Source of the DNA: Trueperella sp.
GTDB taxonomy: Bacteria > Actinomycetota > Actinomycetes > Actinomycetales > Actinomycetaceae
DNA length: 5,494 bases
Reading direction: 5' to 3'
Assembly (NCBI GenBank): GCA_012727825.1
Contig: JAAYGH010000211.1
Location: forward strand, 1-5,494
The notes beneath the pieces are model-generated. The model saw nothing but the letters and a program-made list of their open reading frames with translations. It made no database searches and was not told the origin of the DNA. The position numbers and the translations under genes are program-made. Shown here piece by piece: positions 1 through 5,494 of this stretch. Within the stretch, counting starts at the first letter, position 1. Each line of letters opens with the position of its first letter.

Positions 1-261
1 CGCAGTGTGGTGGGGAGCCATGCCATTCGTGGGATCGGCCGCCTCGGCGCCATTCTTGCTCCCGCACTTGCAGTTGCCGGCACAGGAGCTCTCTGGCTCA
101 CGAACGCTATCCTCGAGGCTGGGTCAGGCACGATTCTCAGCGCAATTCTCGCTGCGGTAGTGGGTGCTTTGATTCTCCTTGGCACCGCGGCACTCTGCAT
201 TTATGTAGCTGATCGACGTGCCCTTTCCAGCCTGTCTAAATCGGATAGTGTTGGGGAGTGA
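1..261 (+). CDS. C-terminal part of an integral membrane protein (possibly MurJ-like), 5' truncated
   Basis: The reading frame is open from the first base, so this is most likely the end of a longer gene. A GTG at position 7 could be read as a start, but no ribosome binding site is visible before it. The 86 residues seen contain two hydrophobic stretches, roughly residues 13-35 and 44-69, joined by a short polar loop. A charged tail follows (ADRR, then a Ser-rich end). Two closing helices followed by a short cytoplasmic tail resemble the C-terminus of MurJ, the lipid II flippase of peptidoglycan synthesis, but this rests on overall pattern and not on a diagnostic motif. Another multi-pass membrane protein is equally possible. 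The stop codon overlaps the start of the NUDIX gene by 4 nt, so the two are probably co-transcribed and translationally coupled. Confidence 0.6.
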   Translation, partial: RSVVGSHAIRGIGRLGAILAPALAVAGTGALWLTNAILEAGSGTILSAILAAVVGALILLGTAALCIYVADRRALSSLSKSDSVGE

Positions 262-899
262 TAAACGAACTTCGAGATGTAAACGCACCAGATCACGTCC
301 GACTCACCGACAGGATTGAGCGCTTTCGTGGCCCTATCTTCACGATTTACGACGACGAAATTGAATTTGCGTCCGGAGACGTCGCCCGCCGCCAGTGGAT
401 GGACCATGACGACGCCGTAGCCGTCGTCGCGCTGAGGCCCTCAGACCACGACGAGGAGCAATGGGATGTTCTCCTTATCCGCCAATACCGCCATTCGCCC
501 AGGCGCATCATGTGGGAGATTCCGGCTGGGTTACGTGATGAAGAGGGCGAACGTGAAGTTCTCACTGCAGCTCGCGAATTGCGAGAGGAAACTGACTTCG
601 GCGCATCTCGGTGGATTAGGCTCGTTAACTTTGTCACCTCACCGGGTGTGTCGAATGAAGATCTGGGTATTTACCTCGCGCTCGACGTTGAGGAGGCCCC
701 GCTTGGCCAGTTCGTTCGTGAGGCTGAGGAAGCCGAGATCGTCGTGGAGTGGTTCGGCTTGGATCACGTGACGGATGCGGTCATGGCCGGACAGCTGTCT
801 AGCCCTACGCTCGTGGCTGGAATACTCGCGGCTAATGTTGCGCTCGACCGCGGGCTCGATCGATTCCATGAAATTTACCTGCCACTCGCGGACCAATAG
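258..899 (+). CDS. NUDIX hydrolase, ADP-ribose pyrophosphatase type
   Basis: This 213-residue protein is a probable cytosolic hydrolase of ADP-ribose or a related nucleoside diphosphate derivative; ADP-ribose would yield AMP and ribose 5-phosphate. The NUDIX box lies at residues 91-114: G91, E98, then REL-REE at 106-111, which supply the metal-binding glutamates. It is preceded by WEIPAG (86-91), the usual lead-in in ADP-ribose pyrophosphatases, and followed by SPGVSNE (128-134), matching the PG-x-S-x-E loop of that subfamily. The one-residue-longer G-to-E spacing and the overall length agree with the mycobacterial Rv1700-type enzyme as remembered. The Gly usually found near the end of the box is Asp113 here. 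The GTG start at 258 overlaps the upstream stop as GTGA; a G-rich stretch (GGGGAG, 253-258) sits almost against it, so initiation probably depends on coupling. No better downstream start precedes the conserved N-terminal domain. Exact substrate is inferred from family resemblance. Confidence 0.9.
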   Translation: MINELRDVNAPDHVRLTDRIERFRGPIFTIYDDEIEFASGDVARRQWMDHDDAVAVVALRPSDHDEEQWDVLLIRQYRHSPRRIMWEIPAGLRDEEGEREVLTAARELREETDFGASRWIRLVNFVTSPGVSNEDLGIYLALDVEEAPLGQFVREAEEAEIVVEWFGLDHVTDAVMAGQLSSPTLVAGILAANVALDRGLDRFHEIYLPLADQ

Positions 900-913
900 C
901 AACACGCCAAGGT

Positions 914-930
914 CAGCGTCTTTAACGCTG
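914..930 (+). other. Small hairpin after the NUDIX gene (weak terminator or regulatory repeat)
   Basis: A perfect 6-bp inverted repeat, CAGCGT (914-919) and ACGCTG (925-930), flanks a 5-nt loop, starting 15 nt after the NUDIX stop codon. No run of T follows (the next bases are TGAGAAAATC), so it is not a convincing intrinsic terminator. It may still mark the transcript 3' end, or it may be a protein-binding site upstream of the suf promoter. Confidence 0.3.
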
Positions 931-964
931 TGAGAAAATCAATGCCAATAACGGCACGTTTGAC

Positions 965-993
965 TTGCCAAAATGGAATAAAGCAAGAAAGAT
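965..993 (+). promoter_or_regulatory. Candidate promoter of the suf operon
   Basis: TTGCCA (965-970) matches five of six bases of the TTGACA -35 consensus. After a 17-nt spacer comes AAAGAT (988-993), which has only three of six -10 matches but keeps the important A at position 2 and T at position 6. Transcription would then begin near 1000-1001, giving a leader of about 24 nt that holds the sufR ribosome binding site. TTGACT (960-965) is an overlapping and better -35 match, but no suitable -10 lies at normal distance from it. Assignment is by eye. Confidence 0.4.
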
Positions 994-1000
994 GTTGCTT
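981..1000 (+). promoter_or_regulatory. Candidate SufR operator (inverted repeat over the -10 region)
   Basis: AAGCAA (981-986) and TTGCTT (995-1000) form a perfect inverted repeat with an 8-nt spacer. Allowing one mismatch, the symmetry extends to 978-1003 (ATAAAGCAA against TTGCTTAAT). The core, CAAG-N6-GTTG at 984-997, differs by one base from CAAC-N6-GTTG, the SufR site known from cyanobacteria. It covers the proposed -10 element and start site, where a repressor would block RNA polymerase. A 6-bp repeat alone could arise by chance in a 125-nt gap, so the case rests on position and on the match to the known box. Confidence 0.45.
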
Positions 1001-1012
1001 AATAGGAAAAGC

Positions 1013-1020
1013 GAGGTGAT
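1013..1020 (+). promoter_or_regulatory. Strong ribosome binding site of sufR
   Basis: GAGGTGAT is fully complementary to the anti-Shine-Dalgarno end of 16S rRNA, with GAGG ending 8 nt before the GTG at 1025. It decides the start: an ATG at 1019 and a GTG at 1021 run into stops after one and three codons, and a TGA at 1022-1024 immediately precedes the chosen GTG in frame. Confidence 0.8.
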
Positions 1021-1024
1021 GTGA

Positions 1025-1768
1025 GTGAATAGCGATCAGGGAACCTATGAACAGATTCTCCGATTGATTGTCGAACGAGGGCCAATCACGGCCGGAGAAC
1101 TTGCAAAAATCCTTGTGTTGACACCGGCAGCAGTGCGCCGCCACATCGGTGTTCTCGTCAAAGACGACTTCATCGAAGAATACAGTGGGCCGCCGAAAGG
1201 ACCCGCACGCCGCGGGCGCCCTTCGCGCCAGTATGTCGCCACAGCAGAGGGCCAAAGCCAGCTCGGCCAGGGCTACTCGGATCTGGCATCTAACGCACTT
1301 GGGTTCGTCCGCGCGGTGATGGGCGAGGAAGGGCTCGAGCAGTTCATTCATGCCCGCGCCGAATCGCTGGAAAAGCGGTACGGTCCGGTCATCGACGCCG
1401 CTGGTACTACACCAGCCGAACGTGCAGCAGCTCTGACTGATGCACTGAGCAAGGACGGCTACGTGGCTACACTGCGCCGTGGCGGGCCTAACGCACTGTC
1501 GATCCAAATTTGTCAGGGCCACTGCCCGATACATGAAATTGCTGAAGAATACCCGCAGCTGTGCGAGGCAGAAACCGAGGCCTTCGCGCGTCTTCTTGGT
1601 GTTCCAATCCAGCGGCTGTCAACGATTGCGAGCGGAGGGCATGTGTGTACCACGAACATCCCGCTTGGAATCCCTCGAAACTTGCGATCTCGTTCGCGTA
1701 AAACTGCACGCTTCTCGGAGCGTGCTTCTACAACACCGCCCACGGGCGGCGTCTTGGAAGGAAACTGA
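1025..1768 (+). CDS. sufR: SufR, Fe-S cluster-sensing winged-helix repressor of the suf operon
   Basis: This 247-residue regulator is expected to bind DNA when it carries a [4Fe-4S] cluster and to release the suf promoter when cluster supply falls. A winged helix-turn-helix occupies about residues 8-75: a helix pair around [10 protein letters not shown] and [13 protein letters not shown], then a basic wing [12 protein letters not shown] (59-70). The C-terminal half carries C163, C167, C180 and C208. The spacing of the last three (13 and 28 residues) equals that remembered for the Synechocystis SufR cysteines (164, 177, 205), and the C-x3-C pair matches the mycobacterial Rv1460 type. GHVCTTNIP at 205-213 is the usual end of the conserved region. 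The remaining tail of about 34 residues is rich in Arg, Ser, Thr and Pro and shows no recognisable domain; its DNA can form two hairpins. The stop TGA shares one base with the sufB ATG. First place in the operon and the operator-like repeat upstream suggest autoregulation (inference). Confidence 0.93.
   Translation: MNSDQGTYEQILRLIVERGPITAGELAKILVLTPAAVRRHIGVLVKDDFIEEYSGPPKGPARRGRPSRQYVATAEGQSQLGQGYSDLASNALGFVRAVMGEEGLEQFIHARAESLEKRYGPVIDAAGTTPAERAAALTDALSKDGYVATLRRGGPNALSIQICQGHCPIHEIAEEYPQLCEAETEAFARLLGVPIQRLSTIASGGHVCTTNIPLGIPRNLRSRSRKTARFSERASTTPPTGGVLEGN
1706..1749 (+). other. Two tandem hairpins in the 3' end of sufR, just before the sufB ribosome binding site
   Basis: The first hairpin pairs GCACGCT (1706-1712) with AGCGTGC (1719-1725), a perfect 7-bp stem with a 6-nt loop. 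The second pairs CCGCC (1736-1740) with GGCGG (1745-1749), a 5-bp all-GC stem with a CACG loop. Only 6 nt separate the second from the sufB Shine-Dalgarno sequence GGAAGG (1756-1761). Neither is followed by a T-run, so termination is unlikely. They might stabilise a processed sufB mRNA end or tune sufB translation, or simply reflect codon content of the sufR tail. Confidence 0.4.
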
Positions 1769-3207
1769 TGACCCAAACATCACCAGTGACAAAGGAAAAT
1801 CTGTCTCAGGAAGAGGCAATTGCCTCCATCGGCAAATACCAATACGGGTGGCATGACAAGAACCCTGCGGCAGATAATGCCGAAAGGGGCTTGAGTGAAG
1901 CCGTTGTGCGCAGGATTTCTGCGCTCAAGGAAGAGCCGGAGTGGATGCTTGAGAAGCGGCTGAAGGCGTTGAAGCTGTTCGAGCGCCGTCCGCTACCCAC
2001 GTGGGGTGCCGATCTGTCGGATATTGATTTCGACAACATTAAGTACTTTGTGCGTTCTACCGAACGCGTAGCAACCTCGTGGGATGACCTTCCGGAAGAT
2101 ATCAAGGTCACCTACGACCGCCTCGGAATCCCCGAAGCTGAGCAGCAGCGCCTCGTTGCTGGCGTGGCGGCACAGTACGAGTCAGAAGTCGTCTACCACC
2201 AGCTCCGCGATGACCTGGAGGAGCAGGGTGTGGTTTTCCTTGACATGGATACCGGTCTCAAGGAATACCCGGAGATGGTCAAGGAGTACTTTGGTACAGC
2301 AATCCCCTTGGGCGATAACAAGTTTGCTTCGTTGAACTCGGCGGTGTGGTCGGGCGGGTCGTTCGTGTACGTACCGCCGGGCGTCCACGTGGAGATCCCT
2401 CTTCAGGCCTACTTCCGCATCAACACGGAAAACATGGGGCAGTTCGAGCGTACGCTCATCATTGCGGACGAGGGATCCTCAGTTCACTATGTTGAGGGCT
2501 GTACAGCGCCGATCTATTCGTCGGACTCGCTGCACTCAGCAAACGTTGAGATCTTCGTTAAGAAGGACGCCAAGGTTCGTTACACGACGATCCAGAATTG
2601 GTCGAACAACGTCTACAACCTCGTTACCAAGCGTGCGATGGTTGAAGAAGGTGGCCTGATGGAGTGGATCGATGGCAACATCGGTTCGAAGGTCACGATG
2701 AAGTACCCCGCCGTGTATCTCCAGGGCGAGCACGCTCGTGGCGAAACGCTCTCGATCGCGTTTGCAGGCGTCGGCCAGCACCAAGAGACCGGCGCGAAGA
2801 TGGTCCACAATGCACCAAACACCCACTCGAATATCGTGGCGAAGTCGGTTGCGCGCGGTGGTGGACACTCCTCGTACCGTGGCCTTGTTCAGGTCAACGA
2901 AAATGCAAAGCACGCCAAGTCATCGGTTCTGTGTGATGCACTTTTGGTCGACACCATTTCGCGCTCGGATACGTATCCGTACGTTGATGTTCGCGTGGGC
3001 GACGCGGAGATGGGCCACGAGGCCACCGTCTCCAAGGTCTCGGCTGATCAGCTGTTCTACCTGATGAGCCGTGGTATTGATGAAACCGAAGCCTATGCAA
3101 TGATTGTGCGTGGCTTCGTTGAGCCGATTGCCCGCGAACTTCCGATGGAGTACGCGCTCGAGCTCAACCGCCTCATTGGACTTCAGATGGAAGGATCCGT
3201 CGGTTAA
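1768..3207 (+). CDS. sufB: SufB, Fe-S cluster assembly scaffold subunit
   Basis: SufB is the core scaffold of the cytosolic SufBC2D complex; it receives persulfide sulfur and, with SufD, builds the nascent cluster. At 479 residues it has the full length of an actinobacterial intein-free SufB. Highly conserved blocks are easy to see: LSEAVVR (42-48), [12 protein letters not shown] (87-98), [35 protein letters not shown] (in 196-229), VEGCTAPIY (242-250), [14 protein letters not shown] (276-289) and [24 protein letters not shown] (401-424). Cys389 in SVLCDALL corresponds to the functionally essential Cys405 of E. coli SufB, and Glu418 in GHEA to Glu434 there (mapping from memory). The C-terminal helices lead to [14 protein letters not shown], the usual SufC-contacting end. 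The ATG overlaps the sufR stop by one base, and GGAAGG at 1756-1761 is a good ribosome binding site 6 nt upstream. No frameshift or missing key residue is seen. Confidence 0.98.
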   Translation: MTQTSPVTKENLSQEEAIASIGKYQYGWHDKNPAADNAERGLSEAVVRRISALKEEPEWMLEKRLKALKLFERRPLPTWGADLSDIDFDNIKYFVRSTERVATSWDDLPEDIKVTYDRLGIPEAEQQRLVAGVAAQYESEVVYHQLRDDLEEQGVVFLDMDTGLKEYPEMVKEYFGTAIPLGDNKFASLNSAVWSGGSFVYVPPGVHVEIPLQAYFRINTENMGQFERTLIIADEGSSVHYVEGCTAPIYSSDSLHSANVEIFVKKDAKVRYTTIQNWSNNVYNLVTKRAMVEEGGLMEWIDGNIGSKVTMKYPAVYLQGEHARGETLSIAFAGVGQHQETGAKMVHNAPNTHSNIVAKSVARGGGHSSYRGLVQVNENAKHAKSSVLCDALLVDTISRSDTYPYVDVRVGDAEMGHEATVSKVSADQLFYLMSRGIDETEAYAMIVRGFVEPIARELPMEYALELNRLIGLQMEGSVG

Positions 3208-3209
3208 AC

Positions 3210-4349
3210 ATGACGAATATTAAAACAACCGGCTCGTCCCTTGCGGACCGGGGCCGCTCCTTTGACATGGGAGATCACCCTGTTCCGCAGGGAACCGAAG
3301 AAATTTGGCGTTTCACACCCGTGGAGCGCATGGAGGATTTCTTCGTTGAAAAGACCACCGGCGCAGGCCCGGAAGTCACGGTAACTGGCGAGGCACAGTT
3401 TGAGACTGTACCGCGCAGCGACGATCGCCTCGGACAAACCGTCGCTCCTGAAGACCGCGTCGCAGCTCTTGCGTGGAACTCGGTCGAGGACGCCTACGTG
3501 CTGACGATCCCGAAGGAAGTAGAACTCGAACGGGAAGTCACCGTAAACGTTACGGGCGATGGCTCCACCGATGTCGCTTCGATGCATCTGGTGATCAAGG
3601 CAGAATTGCACTCGAAAGCAACCGTGGTCGTCAATCACACAGGCTCTGCGCGACTCGCACAGGGCATTGAGGTTCAGGTCGCGGACGGCGCCAACCTCAC
3701 CGTTGTGTCAATCCAAGATTGGGACGAGGACGCCGTTCATATCGCCTCGCACCGCATGCGAGTGGGACGTGACGCTTCGCTGAAGCACATCGTCGTCTCC
3801 CTTGGTGGCGATTTAGTCCGCGTCACGTCGTCGTCGGACTTCTCCGGCGAAGGTGCGGAGCTCAACATGCTCGGCGCGTACTACGTCGACGAAGGCCAAC
3901 ACATCGAAAATCGCCTCCTGATGGAACATAACGCGCCGAACTGTAAGTCGAATTCGACCTATAAGGGTGCGTTGCAGGGCGATGACGCACATGCCGTGTG
4001 GGTGGGAGATGTTGTGATCCGTAAGGAAGCCGAGGGTACGGAAACCTACGAGGAAAACCGCAACCTCATCCTGACCGATGGATCACGCGCCGACTCGGTG
4101 CCGAATCTTGAAATCGAGACCGGTGAAATTGAGGGTGCAGGCCACGCGTCAGCAACCGCATACTTCGACGAAAACCAGCTGTTCTACCTGCGTTCGCGGG
4201 GAATTCCGGAGGATCAGGCACGCCGTCTGGTCGTGCGCGGATTCTTTGCTGAACTCATCAACCAGATTGGTGTTGACACGGTGCAGAACAAGCTCATGGA
4301 ATCCATCGAAACCGAACTAGATATCGCTCTGGAGCTACAGAATGCCTGA
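3210..4349 (+). CDS. sufD: SufD, Fe-S cluster assembly scaffold subunit
   Basis: SufD is the SufB paralogue that completes the SufBC2D scaffold and is linked to iron entry and cluster formation at the SufB-SufD interface. The protein has 379 residues, a normal length. The N-terminus carries the typical HPVPQGTEEIWRFTP segment (23-37). The central beta-helix region includes VVSLGGDLVRV (195-205) and LMEHNAPNCKSNSTYKGAL (237-255). The C-terminal part has GAGHASATAYFDENQLFYLRSRGI (309-332), followed by the SufC-binding helices (VVRGFFAELI, 341-350). His312 in GHASA corresponds to the functionally important His360 of E. coli SufD (from memory). Only two bases separate the gene from the sufB stop. 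The nearest Shine-Dalgarno-like sequence, GGAAGGA (3189-3195), lies 14 nt upstream inside sufB, farther than usual, so translation is probably coupled to sufB. The 3' end overlaps the Rieske gene by 8 nt. Confidence 0.97.
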   Translation: MTNIKTTGSSLADRGRSFDMGDHPVPQGTEEIWRFTPVERMEDFFVEKTTGAGPEVTVTGEAQFETVPRSDDRLGQTVAPEDRVAALAWNSVEDAYVLTIPKEVELEREVTVNVTGDGSTDVASMHLVIKAELHSKATVVVNHTGSARLAQGIEVQVADGANLTVVSIQDWDEDAVHIASHRMRVGRDASLKHIVVSLGGDLVRVTSSSDFSGEGAELNMLGAYYVDEGQHIENRLLMEHNAPNCKSNSTYKGALQGDDAHAVWVGDVVIRKEAEGTETYEENRNLILTDGSRADSVPNLEIETGEIEGAGHASATAYFDENQLFYLRSRGIPEDQARRLVVRGFFAELINQIGVDTVQNKLMESIETELDIALELQNA

Positions 4350-4671
4350 GTACCTCGCGTGCCGCACGAGTGACGTGGAACCTGGAACCGTTGAGGCTAT
4401 TGCCCTTGAGATTCCCGGTAAGCCACTACCACTCGCACTTGCCGTTATTCACTCGAATAGCGGGAACTGGTTCGCCGTCGACGATCGTTGTTCCCACGGG
4501 CGCTTCAAGCTCTCGCAGGGCGAGGTCGAGGACGAGACCATTGAATGCACGCGACACGGCTCAAGCTTCGACCTCCATACAGGCGAGGCAATGAACCCTC
4601 CGGCCTCATCGCCGGTCAAGACCTATCAGGTGCGTGTAGATGCAAACGACGTCTACATCACCGTCGCTTAA
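4342..4671 (+). CDS. Rieske [2Fe-2S] ferredoxin-like protein of the suf operon
   Basis: This is a 109-residue, single-domain soluble protein with the Rieske ligand pattern: C50-S-H52, then 16 residues, then C69-T-R-H72. Two Cys and two His would bind one [2Fe-2S] cluster. The surrounding VDDRCSHG and FDLHTGEA segments match ferredoxin components of non-heme iron oxygenases. There is no signal peptide or membrane helix, unlike bc-complex Rieske proteins. No oxygenase gene is nearby. Its place between sufD and sufC is shared with some other actinobacterial suf operons (Streptomyces, as remembered), which suggests electron delivery during cluster assembly or a client protein, but neither is shown by the sequence. 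The ATG overlaps the last 8 nt of sufD, and GGAG at 4331-4334 is a suitable ribosome binding site 7 nt upstream. Identity as a Rieske protein is firm; the role is unknown. Confidence 0.95.
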   Translation: MPEYLACRTSDVEPGTVEAIALEIPGKPLPLALAVIHSNSGNWFAVDDRCSHGRFKLSQGEVEDETIECTRHGSSFDLHTGEAMNPPASSPVKTYQVRVDANDVYITVA

Positions 4672-4685
4672 GTCGAACAAGAATT

Positions 4686-4698
4686 CGCGCACCGCGCG
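4686..4698 (+). other. Short GC hairpin in the gap before sufC
   Basis: CGCGC (4686-4690) and GCGCG (4694-4698) form a perfect 5-bp GC stem around a 3-nt loop. It lies in the 48-nt space between the Rieske gene and sufC, the longest gap inside the operon. An A-rich stretch containing the weak sufC ribosome binding site follows, with no T-run, so it is not a typical terminator. A role in mRNA processing or in setting SufC levels is possible. Confidence 0.35.
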
Positions 4699-4719
4699 CT
4701 AACCGAAAGAAAAGATAAC

Positions 4720-5478
4720 GTGTCTACTCTGGAAATTAAGAACCTCCACGTTTCTGTGGAAACTCAGGACGGCCCACTGCAGATCCTCAAGGGCGTCAAC
4801 CTCACGATCACGCACGGCGAAATCCATGCCATCATGGGTCCGAATGGTTCGGGTAAATCAACGCTGGCGTACGCGATCGCCGGCCACCCGGACTACGAGA
4901 TCACCGAAGGCGAGATCCTCCTCGACGGCGAGAACATTGAAGACATGGGACCAGATGAGCGTGCACACGCGGGTCTCTTCCTCGCTATGCAGTACCCGGT
5001 TGAGGTCCCTGGCGTGACCGTCACCAACTTCTTGCGTTCTGCAAAGACCGCGATTGATGGCGAGGCGCCGAAGCTGCGCAACTGGATCAAGGACATCAAC
5101 ACGGCCATGGAGAACTTCAAGGCCGATAAGGATTGGGCGAGCCGCGATCTCAACGTTGGTTTCTCGGGTGGCGAGAAGAAGCGCCTCGAGATCCTTCAAA
5201 TGGAGATGCTCAAGCCGAAGTTCGCCGTTCTGGACGAAACAGATTCGGGCCTTGACGTTGATGCTCTTCGACTCGTCTCGGAGGGTGTCAATCGCGTCCA
5301 CGAGGCCAACGGCAACGGCATCATGCTCATTACCCACTACACGCGCATCCTGCGTTACATCAAGCCCGATCACGTTCACGTCTTCGTTGACGGACGCGTC
5401 GCCGAGTCTGGCGGTCCCGAGCTTGCCGACGAGCTCGAGGCCAACGGCTACGAGCGTTTTGAGGCAATGATTGCGTAA
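4720..5478 (+). CDS. sufC: SufC, ABC-type ATPase of the SUF Fe-S assembly complex
   Basis: SufC is the cytosolic ATPase that binds SufB and SufD; ATP-driven dimerisation reshapes the scaffold for cluster formation. All ABC ATPase motifs are intact in the 252 residues: Walker A GPNGSGKST (40-48), Q-loop Gln91 in LAMQYPVEVPG, signature FSGGE (148-152) followed by KKR, Walker B FAVLDE (168-173) with catalytic Glu173, D-loop SGLD (176-179) and switch His206 in LITHYTRIL. The phrases SGGEKKRLEILQM and LDETDSGLDVDAL are specific to SufC and exclude ordinary transporter ATPases, and no permease is nearby. Length is normal. The GTG start at 4720 puts the first strand (STLEIKNLHVSV) where the family expects it; its ribosome binding site is weak (an AAAGAAAAG-like stretch at 4706-4714). 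The stop codon directly abuts the next ATG. Confidence 0.98.
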   Translation: MSTLEIKNLHVSVETQDGPLQILKGVNLTITHGEIHAIMGPNGSGKSTLAYAIAGHPDYEITEGEILLDGENIEDMGPDERAHAGLFLAMQYPVEVPGVTVTNFLRSAKTAIDGEAPKLRNWIKDINTAMENFKADKDWASRDLNVGFSGGEKKRLEILQMEMLKPKFAVLDETDSGLDVDALRLVSEGVNRVHEANGNGIMLITHYTRILRYIKPDHVHVFVDGRVAESGGPELADELEANGYERFEAMIA

Positions 5479-5494
5479 ATGAGCACACCTGCTC
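5479..5494 (+). CDS. First codons of the next operon gene, probably sufS (truncated by window end)
   Basis: An ATG follows the sufC stop with no gap and opens a frame reading M-S-T-P-A before the window ends. GAGG at 5461-5464, inside sufC, could serve as a distant ribosome binding site; translational coupling is likely. In actinobacterial suf operons the gene after sufC is normally sufS, the cysteine desulfurase that supplies sulfur to SufB, often followed by sufU. Five residues cannot confirm this, so the identity is inferred from gene order only. Confidence 0.5.

Noticed and set aside
943..960. Overlapping short inverted repeats TGCC-N6-GGCA and AACG-GCA-CGTT upstream of the suf promoter
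   Set aside because: Only 4-bp arms, expected by chance in a region of this size, and they do not resemble known SufR sites.
960..988. TTGACT at 960-965 as the operon's -35 element
   Set aside because: Five of six bases match the consensus, but at 15-18 nt downstream no hexamer has the needed A and T of a -10; the overlapping TTGCCA at 965 pairs better.
875..1534. Long open frame on the - strand opposite sufR (219 codons)
   Set aside because: It lies antisense to a well-supported SufR coding sequence, has an uneven Cys/His-rich composition and no recognisable domain, and mirrors the codon pattern of the real gene.
3204..3638. Open frame on the - strand opposite the start of sufD (144 codons)
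   Set aside because: Antisense shadow of sufD; no motif, and its conserved sense strand fully explains the sequence.
4858..5379. Open frame on the - strand opposite sufC (173 codons)
   Set aside because: Antisense of the ABC ATPase motifs, no domain of its own, typical shadow in GC-rich coding DNA.
4720..5478. SufC as the ATPase of an uptake or efflux transporter
   Set aside because: SufC-specific phrases around the signature and Walker B, plus its position after sufB and sufD, and no permease gene nearby.
1..5494. Mobile element, CRISPR array, tRNA or rRNA
   Set aside because: No transposase, terminal or direct repeats, regularly spaced repeats or RNA gene structure was seen; nearly all of the window is coding.

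Overview
The window is about 57% GC (estimated by eye) and every gene lies on the + strand. It looks like a chromosomal segment from a moderate-GC actinobacterium. SufB and SufC read like actinobacterial SUF proteins, a SufR-type repressor heads the operon, and a small Rieske ferredoxin sits between sufD and sufC, as remembered from Streptomyces. Two of the intact genes' four non-ATG/ATG choices are notable: the NUDIX gene, sufR and sufC start with GTG. The GC level would fit Actinomycetaceae such as Trueperella, Arcanobacterium or Actinomyces relatives, but genus cannot be fixed from this sequence.

Layout. Positions 1-261 hold the 3' end of a membrane-protein gene, possibly the tail of a MurJ-type lipid II flippase. 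Its stop codon overlaps, within GTGA, the start of a NUDIX hydrolase of the ADP-ribose pyrophosphatase type (258-899). A 125-nt intergenic region (900-1024) follows. It contains a small hairpin, a plausible promoter and an inverted repeat over the -10 region that resembles the cyanobacterial SufR box. From 1025 to the window end runs a tightly packed suf operon: sufR, sufB, sufD, a Rieske protein gene, sufC, and the first five codons of a gene that is probably sufS.

How the genes work together. SufB, SufC and SufD form the SufBC2D scaffold on which Fe-S clusters are assembled, using sulfur from a cysteine desulfurase (SufS, expected just downstream). SufR carries the cysteine pattern of a [4Fe-4S]-sensing repressor and would shut off its own operon when clusters are plentiful. 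Junctions are tight: sufR/sufB overlap by 1 nt, sufB/sufD are 2 nt apart, sufD/Rieske overlap by 8 nt, and sufC abuts the next gene. The only sizeable internal gap is 48 nt before sufC.

Nothing here demands a wholly new system. The points most worth a second look are the candidate SufR operator, two tandem hairpins in the last part of sufR just before the sufB ribosome binding site, the GC hairpin before sufC, and the Rieske protein of unknown role in the operon.
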